A stretch of 64,000 bases of DNA, taken from the NCBI RefSeq assembly GCF_020687825.1, contig NZ_JAJEWP010000001.1, positions 1,038,433 to 1,102,432 of the forward strand, in the 5' to 3' direction. The DNA comes from Fluctibacter halophilus. GTDB lineage: Bacteria > Pseudomonadota > Gammaproteobacteria > Enterobacterales > Alteromonadaceae. Of this stretch, positions 9,913 through 21,235 are shown piece after piece; position 1 is the first letter of the stretch; each line of letters opens with the position of its first letter. A program made the translations under genes and the position numbers. The notes beneath the pieces are model-generated. The model was given only the letters and a program-made list of their open reading frames with translations. It was not told the DNA's origin and did no database searches.

Positions 9913-11865
9913 CTAGTGTTGAACGGGACGTTTTCGCTTTAGGTGGTAATGTTGATGCCACAGTGTTCCCTGAGCAGCCTTGCTCATATCGACCTTGCGC
10001 GGCTGAGCTGAGCGGCGCTTGCCGGTCGCGGTCAAATCCAAATTTTCCAACCAACCCACGCCTTCATTGAGCAATTGCGGCGCTGCCAGGACTGCATAGG
10101 CTGCATCAACATCAATGTCCGGTAAAATCTGATTAACCACATAACGGGTGCGCCCCAGCAGGTCTGCTTTGGCGATTCGATTGCGTTGTCCCCAGGTAAC
10201 CAATAAATCGTCGTTGTCCTGGCTGGCCAGGATCCCCACGTCAGCCTCTACACCCATGCGATAAGCCATCATAAAACGCTCAAACACCGTGGCGTAGTCT
10301 TCGCGATCGGTAGAGTAACTGTAAAATGACGTTGCATCGTCGGGGGTAAAGAAACCCACAATGTCACCCGGCTGGTAGTTGCGCTGTACCGTCGAGGCGG
10401 TTTCACCCGCATAGCGTACCTGGGCCAGGGATTTCATGGTGGCTGAACGCAACGGATACTGACTGACAAAGCTGGCCGAGCGGGGAGGGTTATCGTCACT
10501 GTACGCCAGTGGGCTGACATCCGAGGGTAATGTCGCCCAGGCGTCAGGTGGTAAAAAGTCATTCGCATGGGCCAGCTCATGATACAGCAGCCAGGTCATG
10601 GAGGCTTCCTGCTGCCCTTGTGTGCGGCTCAGGCGTAGTTCAGGTGGAAAGTCACTGGAACGGAAATAGTACTGCCCGTTTTTGACATAGCGCCAGGGGA
10701 TAATGAACTGTAAATCATCTCCGAAGTCACTACGAAAGTCAGGTTGATCATTGAGCGTGTCCCGTTGTTGCGGCGTACGCCACAGGTTATTGGCATCCAG
10801 ATAAATGGCGCCGGTGGCGCTCCAGTAAAACGACGGGCGCACATCATATGAAATGACAATCGCAGTGGTAGCACCGAATAGCTGCAACAAATCTTGCTGC
10901 GCTGACGTCTGCTGCAGGTATGCCTCGAATTCTTGTCCCATCCAACGGTGAGATACCAGCACGCGATCCATGATGTCGTCGATACTGACGTCGCTGTGTT
11001 CCTGGCCGAGTAACGGCAACCGGGAAAAGTCACAGGAACGGGCCAGGGTATTGGTGTAGATACAGTCTTGTAAGGCGATGAAGTAGGGGCTGTCTTGCCG
11101 GTATGCCTGTATATCTTCTGTGACTATTTGTTGCGAATAGCGGGGAAAAAAGCCGTTCTGCAGATCAATGTTAACATTGCGCGCCAGTACCCACGCGGTA
11201 TCGGTCAGGGTTTGTTGATCGTCAAGGACAACAGTGACCAGCCATTCCACCAGAACATCTTCATCAACGGCCGGATTGTCGTAATACAGCGCTTGGTTGT
11301 CGTCATCGAGACGGGTATTGCTGACCTGTGGCCCTGCGGTCTGCTCCCACTCAATGGATGTTGGTGTGAGACCTTCAGGAATATCGACCCGCAATGACAC
11401 TTTGGCCTGTTCAGAGGCGCTGTGATCGAGGCGAATGTTAGCCTGACGGTTACTGGTTTCCTGCGCCGAAAAGCTGATATCGTGACTGAAGGATTGGCCA
11501 TTATTGCGCCCACTGACAGCAAACACGTAATCTCCAGCAGCAGGGATGTCGAAGCCTACTACCGGCGATCTATCTGCCAGTAATGGCACCTGAGCGGGAC
11601 CGCTGATCTGCTGCCATTGGAGGTTATTCAGCCGGCCACCGTTTCTTGCTGAAATCGCAAGACCGATGCTTTGTCCGACGAGCACCTCATCGGGGGCATA
11701 AATCAATACGGCGTCAAGGGTGGCTGCAGGTGTCACGGTGGTATAACTGCCGGGCGCCTGAACGGGAGGCGGGGTGACTGTGGAGGGGGAGGAAGATGAA
11801 CCGCCACAGCCGCTCAGCGCAAGTACCATCAATGTCACGATCACAGCGGTCCGCATGACGTTCAA
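9913..11865 (-). CDS. Putative lipoprotein with HELAH zincin motif
   Basis: A 650-residue protein I cannot assign to a named family. It begins with a lipoprotein signal peptide (lipobox LSGC near residue 20) followed by a Ser/Pro-rich linker. Residues of about 45-225 look like two Ig/PKD-type beta domains (GGRLNNLQWQQISGPAQ, PTSIEWEQTAGPQV). The C-terminal half contains WLLYHELAHANDFLPPDA, an HExxH zinc-metallopeptidase signature, and downstream DREDYATVFERFMMAYRMG, whose glutamates could supply a third ligand. The tail is very basic (KRRS, LKRKRP). It converges on hda and overlaps nothing. A surface or periplasmic metalloprotease is inferred from the motif only. Confidence 0.75.
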   Translation of the reverse strand: MNVMRTAVIVTLMVLALSGCGGSSSSPSTVTPPPVQAPGSYTTVTPAATLDAVLIYAPDEVLVGQSIGLAISARNGGRLNNLQWQQISGPAQVPLLADRSPVVGFDIPAAGDYVFAVSGRNNGQSFSHDISFSAQETSNRQANIRLDHSASEQAKVSLRVDIPEGLTPTSIEWEQTAGPQVSNTRLDDDNQALYYDNPAVDEDVLVEWLVTVVLDDQQTLTDTAWVLARNVNIDLQNGFFPRYSQQIVTEDIQAYRQDSPYFIALQDCIYTNTLARSCDFSRLPLLGQEHSDVSIDDIMDRVLVSHRWMGQEFEAYLQQTSAQQDLLQLFGATTAIVISYDVRPSFYWSATGAIYLDANNLWRTPQQRDTLNDQPDFRSDFGDDLQFIIPWRYVKNGQYYFRSSDFPPELRLSRTQGQQEASMTWLLYHELAHANDFLPPDAWATLPSDVSPLAYSDDNPPRSASFVSQYPLRSATMKSLAQVRYAGETASTVQRNYQPGDIVGFFTPDDATSFYSYSTDREDYATVFERFMMAYRMGVEADVGILASQDNDDLLVTWGQRNRIAKADLLGRTRYVVNQILPDIDVDAAYAVLAAPQLLNEGVGWLENLDLTATGKRRSAQPRKVDMSKAAQGTLWHQHYHLKRKRPVQH

Positions 11866-11872
11866 CTCCCGA

Positions 11873-13237
<1,365 letters not shown>

Positions 13238-13315
13238 AAACAAGCTCTTTTCAAAAGTCCAAAAGATTGGCACATTGTAACGGTCGCTGTATGCACAGGT
13301 AAAGGCTGTAACGTA

Positions 13316-13798
13316 ATGATAAATAGAAAGATTGGGATTGTGGTGCTGGCGTTGGCCGGATTCGCGGCCGGGCTGGTCTGGCAGATCTATAGCCGGGCTG
13401 ATTTTGTCACTCTCGACGGCCAGCGTCATCAGTGGCAGGGCTACCGGGGAGAATGGGTGGTGGTGAACTACTTCGCCGAATGGTGTGCGCCGTGTTTACG
13501 TGAAGTACCCGAATTAAACCGATTTGCCCGCCAGGTACAACAGGATCCGGCCGTGTCGTTATTTGCCATCAGTTACGATCCGCTGTCACAAACCCAGTTG
13601 GCCGACTTGAAAGCCGCCCATGGCATGGCGTTTCCGCTGATTGCTGAGATTGAACAGCAGGGACCACTGCAGCGTCCACGTCATTTACCGGCGACCTATA
13701 TCGTTGCGCCTGATGGTACGTTGCACGGACCGCTTCTCGGCGAGCAGACCGCGGCATCGCTGACCGCAGCATTGGAAAAACTCCGTGCTGCGGGTTAA
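13316..13798 (+). CDS. TlpA/ResA-like thioredoxin-fold protein
   Basis: About 160 residues with an N-terminal membrane anchor (INRKIGIVVLALAGFAAGLVW) and a periplasmic thioredoxin domain. The active site is YFAEWCAPCLREVPELN, a CxPC-type motif (CAPC) like TlpA and DsbE, and RHLPATYIVAPDG carries the cis-proline. The start at 13316 removes an open upstream extension that would overlap the divergent ArsC-family promoter. It probably reduces exported disulfides or assists cytochrome c or metal-centre assembly; the partner is unknown. Its 3' end overlaps the convergent bepA stop by four bases. Confidence 0.85.
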   Translation: MINRKIGIVVLALAGFAAGLVWQIYSRADFVTLDGQRHQWQGYRGEWVVVNYFAEWCAPCLREVPELNRFARQVQQDPAVSLFAISYDPLSQTQLADLKAAHGMAFPLIAEIEQQGPLQRPRHLPATYIVAPDGTLHGPLLGEQTAASLTAALEKLRAAG

Positions 13799-15279
13799 CG
13801 CAGCGTTTTAAGGCGCTGCTGGGCCTCTCTGAACTGGTCGATACGGGCACGGATGCGTTGTTTTTCCAACTGCCGCTCGGACGCATAATTGTACGCCGAA
13901 TGCAGCTCATCGATGGCCCTGTCATAGGCCGCCAACGCGGCATAAATTTCCGCTTTACTCTGGTGCATTTCCAGCAAGCGCCCGTCTGCCCGGTAGGCAT
14001 CGGCGAGCAACTGCTGGGCCAGGTAGTGTTCCGGCTGAACCAGCAAAAAGTCGCGCAACACATCAATCGCCGCAGCGGTTTGCTTGTCTTCCATCAAGGC
14101 ATTGGCCAGATTTAACGCCACCACCGGATTGCGGGGCGTGCGCTGTTCCTGTTCTCGCAGCAGTGAAATGGCAACTTGCGGGGTTTCTTTTGCCAGTGCG
14201 ATGTCGGTTGCGGTATCCAGATAAAACAGATTCTCCCGATCCTGTTTCAACAGGATATCCAGGTGTTGCTGCGCCGCTTCCAACTGTTCATCCCGCAAGT
14301 AGGACAATACCAGTCCATAGCGGGCAGCTTGCTGAAACAGGCCGCGGGTTTTCTCCAACTGCTCAGTGAACAGGGAGATGTTGTGTCGTGCGCTATGGTA
14401 ATAACGGGCCACGATTCGGGCCTTGGCCAAATGGAAAGACAGGTTGGGGGCTACGTAGTTTACCCGGTATTGCTGGGCACGGCTGCGTACATCAGAAATC
14501 CGGCTTTCCGGCAACGGGTGGGTCAGCAAAAATGCCGGCGGTTTTGAGCGGTTACGGTATTTTGCTGCCAGGGTCTGGAAAAAACTGGCTGACGCGTTGG
14601 GGTCAAAGCCGGCCTGGGCAAGGATCTGCATGCCGACCCGGTCCGCTTCCTGCTCGTTGGAGCGGGTGTAATTGATCGAGGCCTGACGGCTGGCGGCACT
14701 GCTTGCCTGCATCGCTGCGATACCGGCCTCCGGATTGGCCAGTGCCAGTAACAGACCGCCAAACATGGAGGCCATTGCCAGAGGGGAGGCTTTTTGTTGT
14801 GCCTGAATGCTGCGTGCCAGATGTCGCTGTGTAACGTGGCTGACTTCATGGGCCAAAACCGACGCCACTTCGCTTTCATTCTCGGCCTGTACAATCAATC
14901 CCGTGTGGACACCAATGTGCCCGCCAAAGAAGGCAAAGGCATTGATTTCCGAATTGTTGATGACAAAAAATTCAAACGGAAATTTGACGTTGTCGGCCTG
15001 CACCACCAGGCGATTACCCAGATCCTGGACGTATTCCTGCAGTAACGGGTCATGCAGCATCGGTGCCTGACCGCGCAACTGGCGCATCAGTACGTCGCCG
15101 ATTTGCAGTTCTTTGTCGATGCTGATGGCGTCTGAGGCGACAACACCGATTTCAGGCAGTGCATTTTTATCTGTACCCTGACTTAGGTTGAGGACCTGAG
15201 CGCTGCTTCCTGCACAAAACAACCAGCAGGCTGCGAAAAGAGCCGTCTGGGTTGTACTTCTTGTGACAATTCGATCCAA
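13795..15279 (-). CDS. bepA: Periplasmic metalloprotease/chaperone BepA
   Basis: BepA (YfgC) is an M48 zinc protease and chaperone that promotes LptD maturation or degrades stalled LptD and BamA in the periplasm. The 494-residue protein has a signal peptide ending near SSAQ, the HEVSH zinc site within VASVLAHEVSHVTQRHL, the downstream NEQEADRVG third-ligand glutamate, and a C-terminal TPR region from about residue 310 on. Length and order match the family (487 in E. coli). The gene is divergent from perM across about 250 bases, as in other gammaproteobacteria. Confidence 0.94.
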   Translation of the reverse strand: MDRIVTRSTTQTALFAACWLFCAGSSAQVLNLSQGTDKNALPEIGVVASDAISIDKELQIGDVLMRQLRGQAPMLHDPLLQEYVQDLGNRLVVQADNVKFPFEFFVINNSEINAFAFFGGHIGVHTGLIVQAENESEVASVLAHEVSHVTQRHLARSIQAQQKASPLAMASMFGGLLLALANPEAGIAAMQASSAASRQASINYTRSNEQEADRVGMQILAQAGFDPNASASFFQTLAAKYRNRSKPPAFLLTHPLPESRISDVRSRAQQYRVNYVAPNLSFHLAKARIVARYYHSARHNISLFTEQLEKTRGLFQQAARYGLVLSYLRDEQLEAAQQHLDILLKQDRENLFYLDTATDIALAKETPQVAISLLREQEQRTPRNPVVALNLANALMEDKQTAAAIDVLRDFLLVQPEHYLAQQLLADAYRADGRLLEMHQSKAEIYAALAAYDRAIDELHSAYNYASERQLEKQRIRARIDQFREAQQRLKTLR

Positions 15280-15532
15280 ACTTTCTCCCCTGCGACTGAC
15301 CGAAAATCCATGTATTGGAAAGGGATTTAGGCCAAATAGTTCCCACTGTTGTGGGGTTTTACACTGTCTTTACACCGCATTGCAATACAGAGCATACCAC
15401 GTTTGTCAGCGCAACGGACGCGCAGCCAATTCCGTTTAACCCAGAATTTTTACCGTTGGGGGCTTTTATTCCCCTTTGCGATTGTCGATAATCCCGCTAC
15501 TTCAATCCGTTATACCGAGTTCAGGGAGTCCC

Positions 15533-16609
15533 ATGTTCGACGTTTTTGGTCGCTGGTATAAACGCAAGTTTTCCGATCCCGATTCCGCCATGTTGTTGTT
15601 GCTGATCGTCCTGATCAGCGTGGTACTGGCAATATGGGGCGGCTTATTAATGCCGGTCTTGGTGGCCGCAATCATTGCCTATTTGCTTGATTGGCCGGTG
15701 GTCAAATTGTGTAACCTGGGCAGTGGCCGGTTATTGGCGACGACAGGGGTGCTGATGTCGTTTATCGGCCTGTGTGTGCTGACCTTTGTCGGATTGGTAC
15801 CGGTGGTCACACAACAAGGGATCAATCTGATCAAAGAGTCTCCGGCAATTTGGGAAAAAGGTCAGCAGTGGTTGTTGCACCTCCCCGAGGAGTACCCGGA
15901 TTTCGTTCAGGTTGGCCACATCCAACAGATGCTTCAAGGGGTCAATGAACACATTGTCGGGGTCGGAGAGACCCTGATCTCCGCCTCTTTTTCGTCCCTG
16001 GCAGACATCGCTGCGATTCTGATTTACTGCATCCTGGTACCGTTAATGGTGTTCTTCATGCTCAAAGATAAGCAGGAGTTACTGGATAATATTTCCCGCA
16101 TCCTGCCCAGAGAGCGACGACTGATCAAACAGGTAGGCAGTGAAATGAACCTGCAAATTGCCAACTACATTCGCGGTAAAGTGATTGAAATTATCATCGT
16201 CGGCTCTGTGTCGGCGGCGACCTTCGCCATCATGGATCTGCGTTATGCATTGTTGTTAGGGGTACTGGTCGGGTTTTCCGTGTTGATCCCCTACATCGGC
16301 GCCGCAGTGGTGACGTTGCCGGTTGCCATTGTGGCCCTGTTTCAGTGGGGCATATCGCCGGAGTTCTGGTACCTGATGGTAGCCTACGGCATTATTCAGG
16401 CGTTGGACGGTAATCTGTTGGTGCCGCTGTTGTTTTCTGAGGCGGTCAGCCTGCACCCGGTGTACATCATTGTGGCGGTATTGTTCTTTGGCGGCTTGTG
16501 GGGCTTTTGGGGGGTGTTTTTCGCCATTCCTCTGGCCACGTTGGTCAAAGCGGTATTTAATGCCATGGCCACCGAACCTGAACCGTCAGAACAGCAGGCC
16601 GCCAGCTAA
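15533..16609 (+). CDS. perM: AI-2E family transporter PerM
   Basis: A 358-residue inner-membrane protein with about seven to eight hydrophobic helices and the AI-2E/PerM family blocks: ISRILPRERRLIKQVGSEMNLQ, YIRGKVIEIIIVG, GFSVLIPYIGAAVVTLPVA and GGLWGFWGVFFAIPLATLVKAV. The start at 15533 has AGGGAG five bases upstream. Family members export small molecules or ions, and the specific cargo of PerM is not established. Position between bepA and bcp/dapA is the conserved one. Confidence 0.92.
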   Translation: MFDVFGRWYKRKFSDPDSAMLLLLIVLISVVLAIWGGLLMPVLVAAIIAYLLDWPVVKLCNLGSGRLLATTGVLMSFIGLCVLTFVGLVPVVTQQGINLIKESPAIWEKGQQWLLHLPEEYPDFVQVGHIQQMLQGVNEHIVGVGETLISASFSSLADIAAILIYCILVPLMVFFMLKDKQELLDNISRILPRERRLIKQVGSEMNLQIANYIRGKVIEIIIVGSVSAATFAIMDLRYALLLGVLVGFSVLIPYIGAAVVTLPVAIVALFQWGISPEFWYLMVAYGIIQALDGNLLVPLLFSEAVSLHPVYIIVAVLFFGGLWGFWGVFFAIPLATLVKAVFNAMATEPEPSEQQAAS

Positions 16610-16627
16610 CGCTGACGGCCTTTACCA

Positions 16628-17092
16628 TCAACTGTTGAGGTAGTCCAACACCACGTCGTGGTGTTCTTTGGTCTTAAATTTATTGAACACGTGTTCCACA
16701 ACACCCTGTTCGTCAATCAGGAAGGTCAGACGGTGGATGCCGTCGTATTCCTTACCCATAAACTTTTTTGGACCCCAAACACCAAAGGCATCAGCAACCG
16801 CATGATCTTCATCAGATAGCAGGGTGAAATTGAGGTTTTCTTTGTCGATGAACTTGGGTAACCGTTTGACGGCATCCGGGCTGATCCCCAGTACCACAAC
16901 GTTTTTGTCGTCAAGGGCGGCTTTGCTGTCACGTAACCCTTGCGCCTGCACGGTGCAGCCGGGTGTCATGGCCTTGGGGTAAAAGTACACCAGCACCTTT
17001 TTGCCTTTAAACTGGCTCAGGCTGACGTCGTCGCCATTTTGATCAGGCAGGGTGAAAGCAGGGGCTGTATCGCCTTTAACCAATGTTTTCAT
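16628..17092 (-). CDS. bcp: Thioredoxin-dependent peroxiredoxin Bcp (PrxQ), lacking the usual resolving cysteine
   Basis: A 154-residue cytoplasmic peroxidase reducing H2O2 and organic hydroperoxides. The peroxidatic cysteine is in YFYPKAMTPGCTVQAQGLRD, with the family proline, threonine and downstream arginine. In E. coli Bcp a second, resolving cysteine lies four residues later; here that position is glutamine, and I see no other cysteine in the protein. It should therefore work by a 1-Cys mechanism. It lies 23 bases downstream of gcvR on the same strand. Confidence 0.94.
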   Translation of the reverse strand: MKTLVKGDTAPAFTLPDQNGDDVSLSQFKGKKVLVYFYPKAMTPGCTVQAQGLRDSKAALDDKNVVVLGISPDAVKRLPKFIDKENLNFTLLSDEDHAVADAFGVWGPKKFMGKEYDGIHRLTFLIDEQGVVEHVFNKFKTKEHHDVVLDYLNS

Positions 17093-17115
17093 CGGATGTC
17101 CTTCTTTTAGAGCGG

Positions 17116-17643
17116 TTAATGGTTTTCTACAATATTGCCGGTTAAACCGAGCTCTCCCAGCAACGCCGTGAATTCTTCACGCAAGGCGTCCATTGACGTC
17201 TGAGCCGGAACTGAAGCGACCAGTTTGCATTTCATCGTGTCACACTGATTCTGCTTGTCGACCGAGGTTTTCTGTCGAAACGCACTGACAGCAACTTCGT
17301 GTTTGGCCAGTAGTGCTGTGACTTTCTGGATCACCCCGGGTGTATCAACGCCGGAGAACTCTACGTCAACAATGTGCTCAAGGTTTTGCTTGGAGTGCTC
17401 GCTGGTACGCTTCATCATCGACAACAGATCAAGCTGCTGACAAATCTGAGGGATCTTCAGCTCTGCTTTGATGATAGCGCCTTGGGTGCCCTCAAGGATC
17501 ATGGTCAACGAGAAGTCCTGACCATATATTGCCTGGCGAGAATCCAGGATGTTGCAGCCGGTTTCGCTTACCACGGCGGCAATCTGCGAAAGAATGCCAA
17601 CCCGGTCGGCGCCGAGGATGGTAATGATCAATTGGTGCTTCAT
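17116..17643 (-). CDS. gcvR: Glycine cleavage system transcriptional repressor GcvR
   Basis: A 175-residue protein made of two ACT domains: residues of about 4-80 (IITILGADRVGILSQIAAVVSETGCNILDS) and of about 90-170 (VEFSGVDTPGVIQKVTALLAKHEVAV). GcvR binds GcvA and, in response to glycine, controls the gcvTHP operon; it has no DNA-binding domain itself. The gcvR-bcp order next to divergent dapA is the conserved arrangement. No gcv operon is in the window. Confidence 0.92.
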   Translation of the reverse strand: MKHQLIITILGADRVGILSQIAAVVSETGCNILDSRQAIYGQDFSLTMILEGTQGAIIKAELKIPQICQQLDLLSMMKRTSEHSKQNLEHIVDVEFSGVDTPGVIQKVTALLAKHEVAVSAFRQKTSVDKQNQCDTMKCKLVASVPAQTSMDALREEFTALLGELGLTGNIVENH

Positions 17644-17914
17644 ACGGTTCGTACACGGATTTAAAAAACGCCAGAGTCTAGCACAGAAAATCGACCCAAT
17701 GACAGCGTCCTGTCAATGACCAGCCGCTGTCGCCAGTCATTCCCGTCATGCAGTGCTAAAAGGGGTCATAGGAACCGATAGAAGGGCATGAATTGGTGAT
17801 TATTTCCCCACTGCATCGGATAAGGTCGGATTGTCCGTGAATTGTGCTGATTAAGCCTTGTGTTTAGCGGTATAGCTCATTACCATAAAGCGCTTATTTT
17901 CAAGGGGAGGTGGC

Positions 17915-18796
17915 ATGTTTAAAGGCAGTTTCGTGGCGTTGGTAACACCGATGACGGCATCTGGAGACGTGGATTATCCGGCGTTAGAAAAGCTGGTTAA
18001 ATTCCACCGGGATCAGGGCAGTCATGGCATTGTTTCGGTGGGCACCACGGGCGAGTCCGCGACCTTGCCCTTTGAAGAGCACATTGATGTGGTTAAGCGT
18101 ACGGTCGAGTTTGCCGATGGCGCTTTGCCTGTAATCGCTGGCAGCGGTGCCAACAGTACTGCAGAAGCGATTTACCTGTCTGAACAGCTGGCGCCTACCG
18201 GCGTGGCTGGATTCCTGAGTGTGGTGCCGTATTACAACAAACCGCAGCAGCGCGGCATGGTGGCACACTTTAACGCCATCGCCGATGCGACGGATTTACC
18301 GGTGTTGCTGTACAACGTGCCCGGTCGGACAGTGGCAGATATGCTGCCCGAAACGGTCGCCACACTGGCCCAACACCCGCGTATTGTGGGACTTAAAGAT
18401 GCCACTGGCGATATACAGCGGTTGAAAGACACCCAGGCGCTGGTACCTGAAGATTTTGTCTTGTTATCCGGTGACGATCTGACCTCGCAGGCATTTCTGG
18501 CCGAGGGCGGTCACGGGGTTATTTCAGTGACTGCGAATATTTTACCGGCAGCGATGTCGCAGATGTGTGAAGCTGCCTTTGGCGGCGATCATGACGTCGC
18601 CGCTCAATTGGATGCGAAGATGCAGGCGCTGCATGAAGCCCTGTTTATAGAACCAAATCCTGTGATGCCCAAGTGGGCATTGTTCAAAATGGGATTGCTA
18701 CAATCGCCAGAATTACGGTTACCCCTGGTAACTCCGGAACTTGCGCACCAGAAAAGACTCGAAGAGGTCATGCGCAACATCGGCGTATTGGCATAA
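17915..18796 (+). CDS. dapA: 4-hydroxy-tetrahydrodipicolinate synthase DapA
   Basis: DapA condenses pyruvate with aspartate semialdehyde, the first committed step to lysine and meso-diaminopimelate. The 293 residues contain GTTGESATL (substrate loop), VVPYYNKPQQRGM, LYNVPGRT with the catalytic tyrosine, and IVGLKDATGD with the Schiff-base lysine. GGGGAGG precedes the ATG. The gap of 271 bases to divergent gcvR should hold its promoter; no operator was recognised there. bamC follows eleven bases later. Confidence 0.97.
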   Translation: MFKGSFVALVTPMTASGDVDYPALEKLVKFHRDQGSHGIVSVGTTGESATLPFEEHIDVVKRTVEFADGALPVIAGSGANSTAEAIYLSEQLAPTGVAGFLSVVPYYNKPQQRGMVAHFNAIADATDLPVLLYNVPGRTVADMLPETVATLAQHPRIVGLKDATGDIQRLKDTQALVPEDFVLLSGDDLTSQAFLAEGGHGVISVTANILPAAMSQMCEAAFGGDHDVAAQLDAKMQALHEALFIEPNPVMPKWALFKMGLLQSPELRLPLVTPELAHQKRLEEVMRNIGVLA

Positions 18797-18806
18797 AGGA
18801 GAAAAA

Positions 18807-19919
18807 ATGGCCCGCGCGACAATCTTTACCGTTAGCAGTATCGCGCTGACACTGCTGGCAGGATGCTCAACCCTGTCAGAACGACAAATCGCCAATGGTG
18901 ATTTTGAATATCTGGAAGCGTCCAACAGCACTGCACTGAAAGTGCCCGAAGGACTGGACCAACCCCCGGCTTACCCCGATTGGAACATTCCCGCGCTGGA
19001 AACTGACCCGCAAAGCGCGTTGGTCGGTAAAGCGGTAAAAGTGTCTTCGCCGGCACTGGTGCTGCCGGTGGTGTCCGGTTCTCACATTGAAGAGGGTCAC
19101 AAAGAAGCCACGGTTTTCTTTGATCAGGTAGACGACTCACAACCACTCGACGTGGCCATCTGGAATTCACTGATCAGCTTTCTTGAAGAGCAGGGCATTG
19201 GCGTGATGTCTTTCGATAAAGACAATCAGGTGCTGATCACCGACTGGATGATCGTCGAAGAAGAGCACGACGGCGGCTGGTTCGACTGGACCACCACCGA
19301 GCGTAGCGTCGGTAAGCGCTTTGAGTTTAAACTCGACGTGAAGCCCCATGGCCGCACCGCGTCACTGAAAGCCGAATTGAAGGACTTCCTGCAAACCGAG
19401 GGTGACAACGCCACTGCTGATTTGGCGTTTGAACAAGAACGTAGCCTGGAAGTGGACGTCCTCAACCAGGTGATTTCCCATTACGAAAACCAGATCCGTG
19501 TTGCTGATGCCCGTCGACTCAAGCAAATCCGCAGTGGGTTCACCATGGAGCGGGGCTTTGATGCCGACGGTAATCCAGCCTATGTAGTGAACGGTGAGTA
19601 TGACCTGGTATGGCCGAGACTATTGCTGGTGTTGCGTAAACTTGGGTTTAATGTCAAAGACCTGGATCAGTCCAATGGCTTGCTGTTCGTCAACTACGGC
19701 AGTTCAGACATCGGGTGGTGGGACAAATTGTGGGGCGATGACGGCACTGAGCTGCCGATTGACGCCGATGCCTACCGCATTCAGGTCACGAAATCCGCCA
19801 GTGAAAAAACCACCTTTACACTGCTGACAGATGACAACCAAGCGTTCACCGCCGATAAAGTGAGTGAGCTGTATGATGCCTTCGCCCGCACGATGGCGCA
19901 GGACAACCTGGACATTTAA
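18807..19919 (+). CDS. bamC: Outer-membrane assembly lipoprotein BamC (NlpB)
   Basis: An accessory lipoprotein of the BAM complex for beta-barrel insertion. The 370-residue protein starts at 18807, preceded by AAAGGAG, and has a lipobox LLAGC at about residue 19. The N-terminal region after lipidation is unstructured and Pro-rich (VPEGLDQPPAYPDWNIP), which in E. coli BamC contacts BamD. Two helix-grip domains follow (about 100-225 and 240-370). The dapA-bamC-purC order is conserved in gammaproteobacteria. Confidence 0.92.
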   Translation: MARATIFTVSSIALTLLAGCSTLSERQIANGDFEYLEASNSTALKVPEGLDQPPAYPDWNIPALETDPQSALVGKAVKVSSPALVLPVVSGSHIEEGHKEATVFFDQVDDSQPLDVAIWNSLISFLEEQGIGVMSFDKDNQVLITDWMIVEEEHDGGWFDWTTTERSVGKRFEFKLDVKPHGRTASLKAELKDFLQTEGDNATADLAFEQERSLEVDVLNQVISHYENQIRVADARRLKQIRSGFTMERGFDADGNPAYVVNGEYDLVWPRLLLVLRKLGFNVKDLDQSNGLLFVNYGSSDIGWWDKLWGDDGTELPIDADAYRIQVTKSASEKTTFTLLTDDNQAFTADKVSELYDAFARTMAQDNLDI

Positions 19920-19934
19920 AGGACGCCACCGTCA

Positions 19935-21038
19935 ATGACCCTTGCACAACAGGTATTGGCTACCAATGATGATTTGCCCATTCGCACAGAATTGCCCGTT
20001 CACAGTGGCAAAGTGCGGTCTGTTTACTGGTTGACCGACACCGACAGTCGCCGACTGATTGCCGAGCGTGGCTACCCGGTACCGGCAGATACGCCGCTGG
20101 CGATCATGGTGATAAGCGACCGGATCTCGGCGTTTGATTGTATCTGGCATGGCGAAGGCGGACTTAACGGTGTGCCCGGTAAAGGCGCTGCGTTGAATGC
20201 CATTTCAAATCACTGGTTCCAGACGTTCAAAGACAACGGACTGGCAGACAGCCATATTCTGGATATTCCTCATCCGTTTGTGTGGATTGTACAAAAGGCC
20301 AGACCGGTCAAAATTGAAGCCATCGCGCGTCAATACATCACCGGTTCTATGTGGCGGGCCTATGACAATGGCGAGCGCGAATTTTGCGGCATTCGTTTGC
20401 CCGAAGGACTGCATCGCGACAGCAAGTTGCCGGAGCTGTTGATCACGCCGTCTACCAAGGGCATTTTGCGCGGTATACCCGGCGTACCCGAAGCGGACGA
20501 TGTCAATATCACCCGGGCCAATATCAGTGACAATGCCAGCGCGTTCGGCTTCAACAGCGTTGACGACATTGCCCGTTATGAAACCTTGTTAAAGCAAGGC
20601 TTTGGTGTCATCAGCGATGCGTTGGCAACATTGGATCAGATTTTTGTCGATACCAAGTTTGAGTTCGGTTATGTCAAAGACACTGAGGGCAACGATAAGC
20701 TGATCTACATGGACGAAGTGGGCACCCCTGATTCTTCGCGGATCTGGGACGGTCCGGCCTACCGAGAGGGGCGTATTGTTGAAAAATCGAAGGAAGGGTT
20801 CCGTCAATGGTTGCTGAATCACTTCCCTGATCCCGATATCCTGTTAAATAAAAACCGTATGGATGAACGGTTGGCCCTTGCCCGTGACAACGCGTTGCCG
20901 GTTGAGGTGATGATGGACATTTCACGTACCTACCTGGGTATCGCCGAAACCATCGTCGGTCAGCCGATCACACTGAGTGACAATCCCAAACAGGAAATTA
21001 CCGCCATACTGGCAGAACAGTATGGGTTGATACGCTAG
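19935..21038 (+). CDS. purC: SAICAR synthase PurC (long form)
   Basis: PurC joins CAIR with aspartate in purine synthesis. At 367 residues this is the long form (about 240 in E. coli), found in Alteromonas and Vibrio relatives. Family blocks include [45 protein letters not shown] and [30 protein letters not shown]. The ATG lies 15 bases after the bamC stop with AAAGGA between. It is followed by an intrinsic terminator that closes the dapA-bamC-purC unit. Confidence 0.95.
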   Translation: MTLAQQVLATNDDLPIRTELPVHSGKVRSVYWLTDTDSRRLIAERGYPVPADTPLAIMVISDRISAFDCIWHGEGGLNGVPGKGAALNAISNHWFQTFKDNGLADSHILDIPHPFVWIVQKARPVKIEAIARQYITGSMWRAYDNGEREFCGIRLPEGLHRDSKLPELLITPSTKGILRGIPGVPEADDVNITRANISDNASAFGFNSVDDIARYETLLKQGFGVISDALATLDQIFVDTKFEFGYVKDTEGNDKLIYMDEVGTPDSSRIWDGPAYREGRIVEKSKEGFRQWLLNHFPDPDILLNKNRMDERLALARDNALPVEVMMDISRTYLGIAETIVGQPITLSDNPKQEITAILAEQYGLIR

Positions 21039-21057
21039 TCAGCGAATACCAATGATC

Positions 21058-21083
21058 AAGCGGTGCCGAGCACCGCTTTTTTT
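21058..21083 (+). terminator. Rho-independent terminator after purC
   Basis: AAGCGGTGC-cga-GCACCGCTT hairpin followed by a run of T. It separates the purC transcript from the hydrogenase operon. Confidence 0.88.
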
Positions 21084-21235
21084 ATGTCTGTTACTCCCTC
21101 GCTCGGTGCCGTTCACGTCGATCAGACGTCTTATTGATGCCTGCAATGTCCGTTTGACGAATAAAAAGTCCTTTCATTTTAATACGCTAGCCAGATTGAC
21201 TGATTTTCGTGTAGGGTAAACTTTGGTGACAAGGT

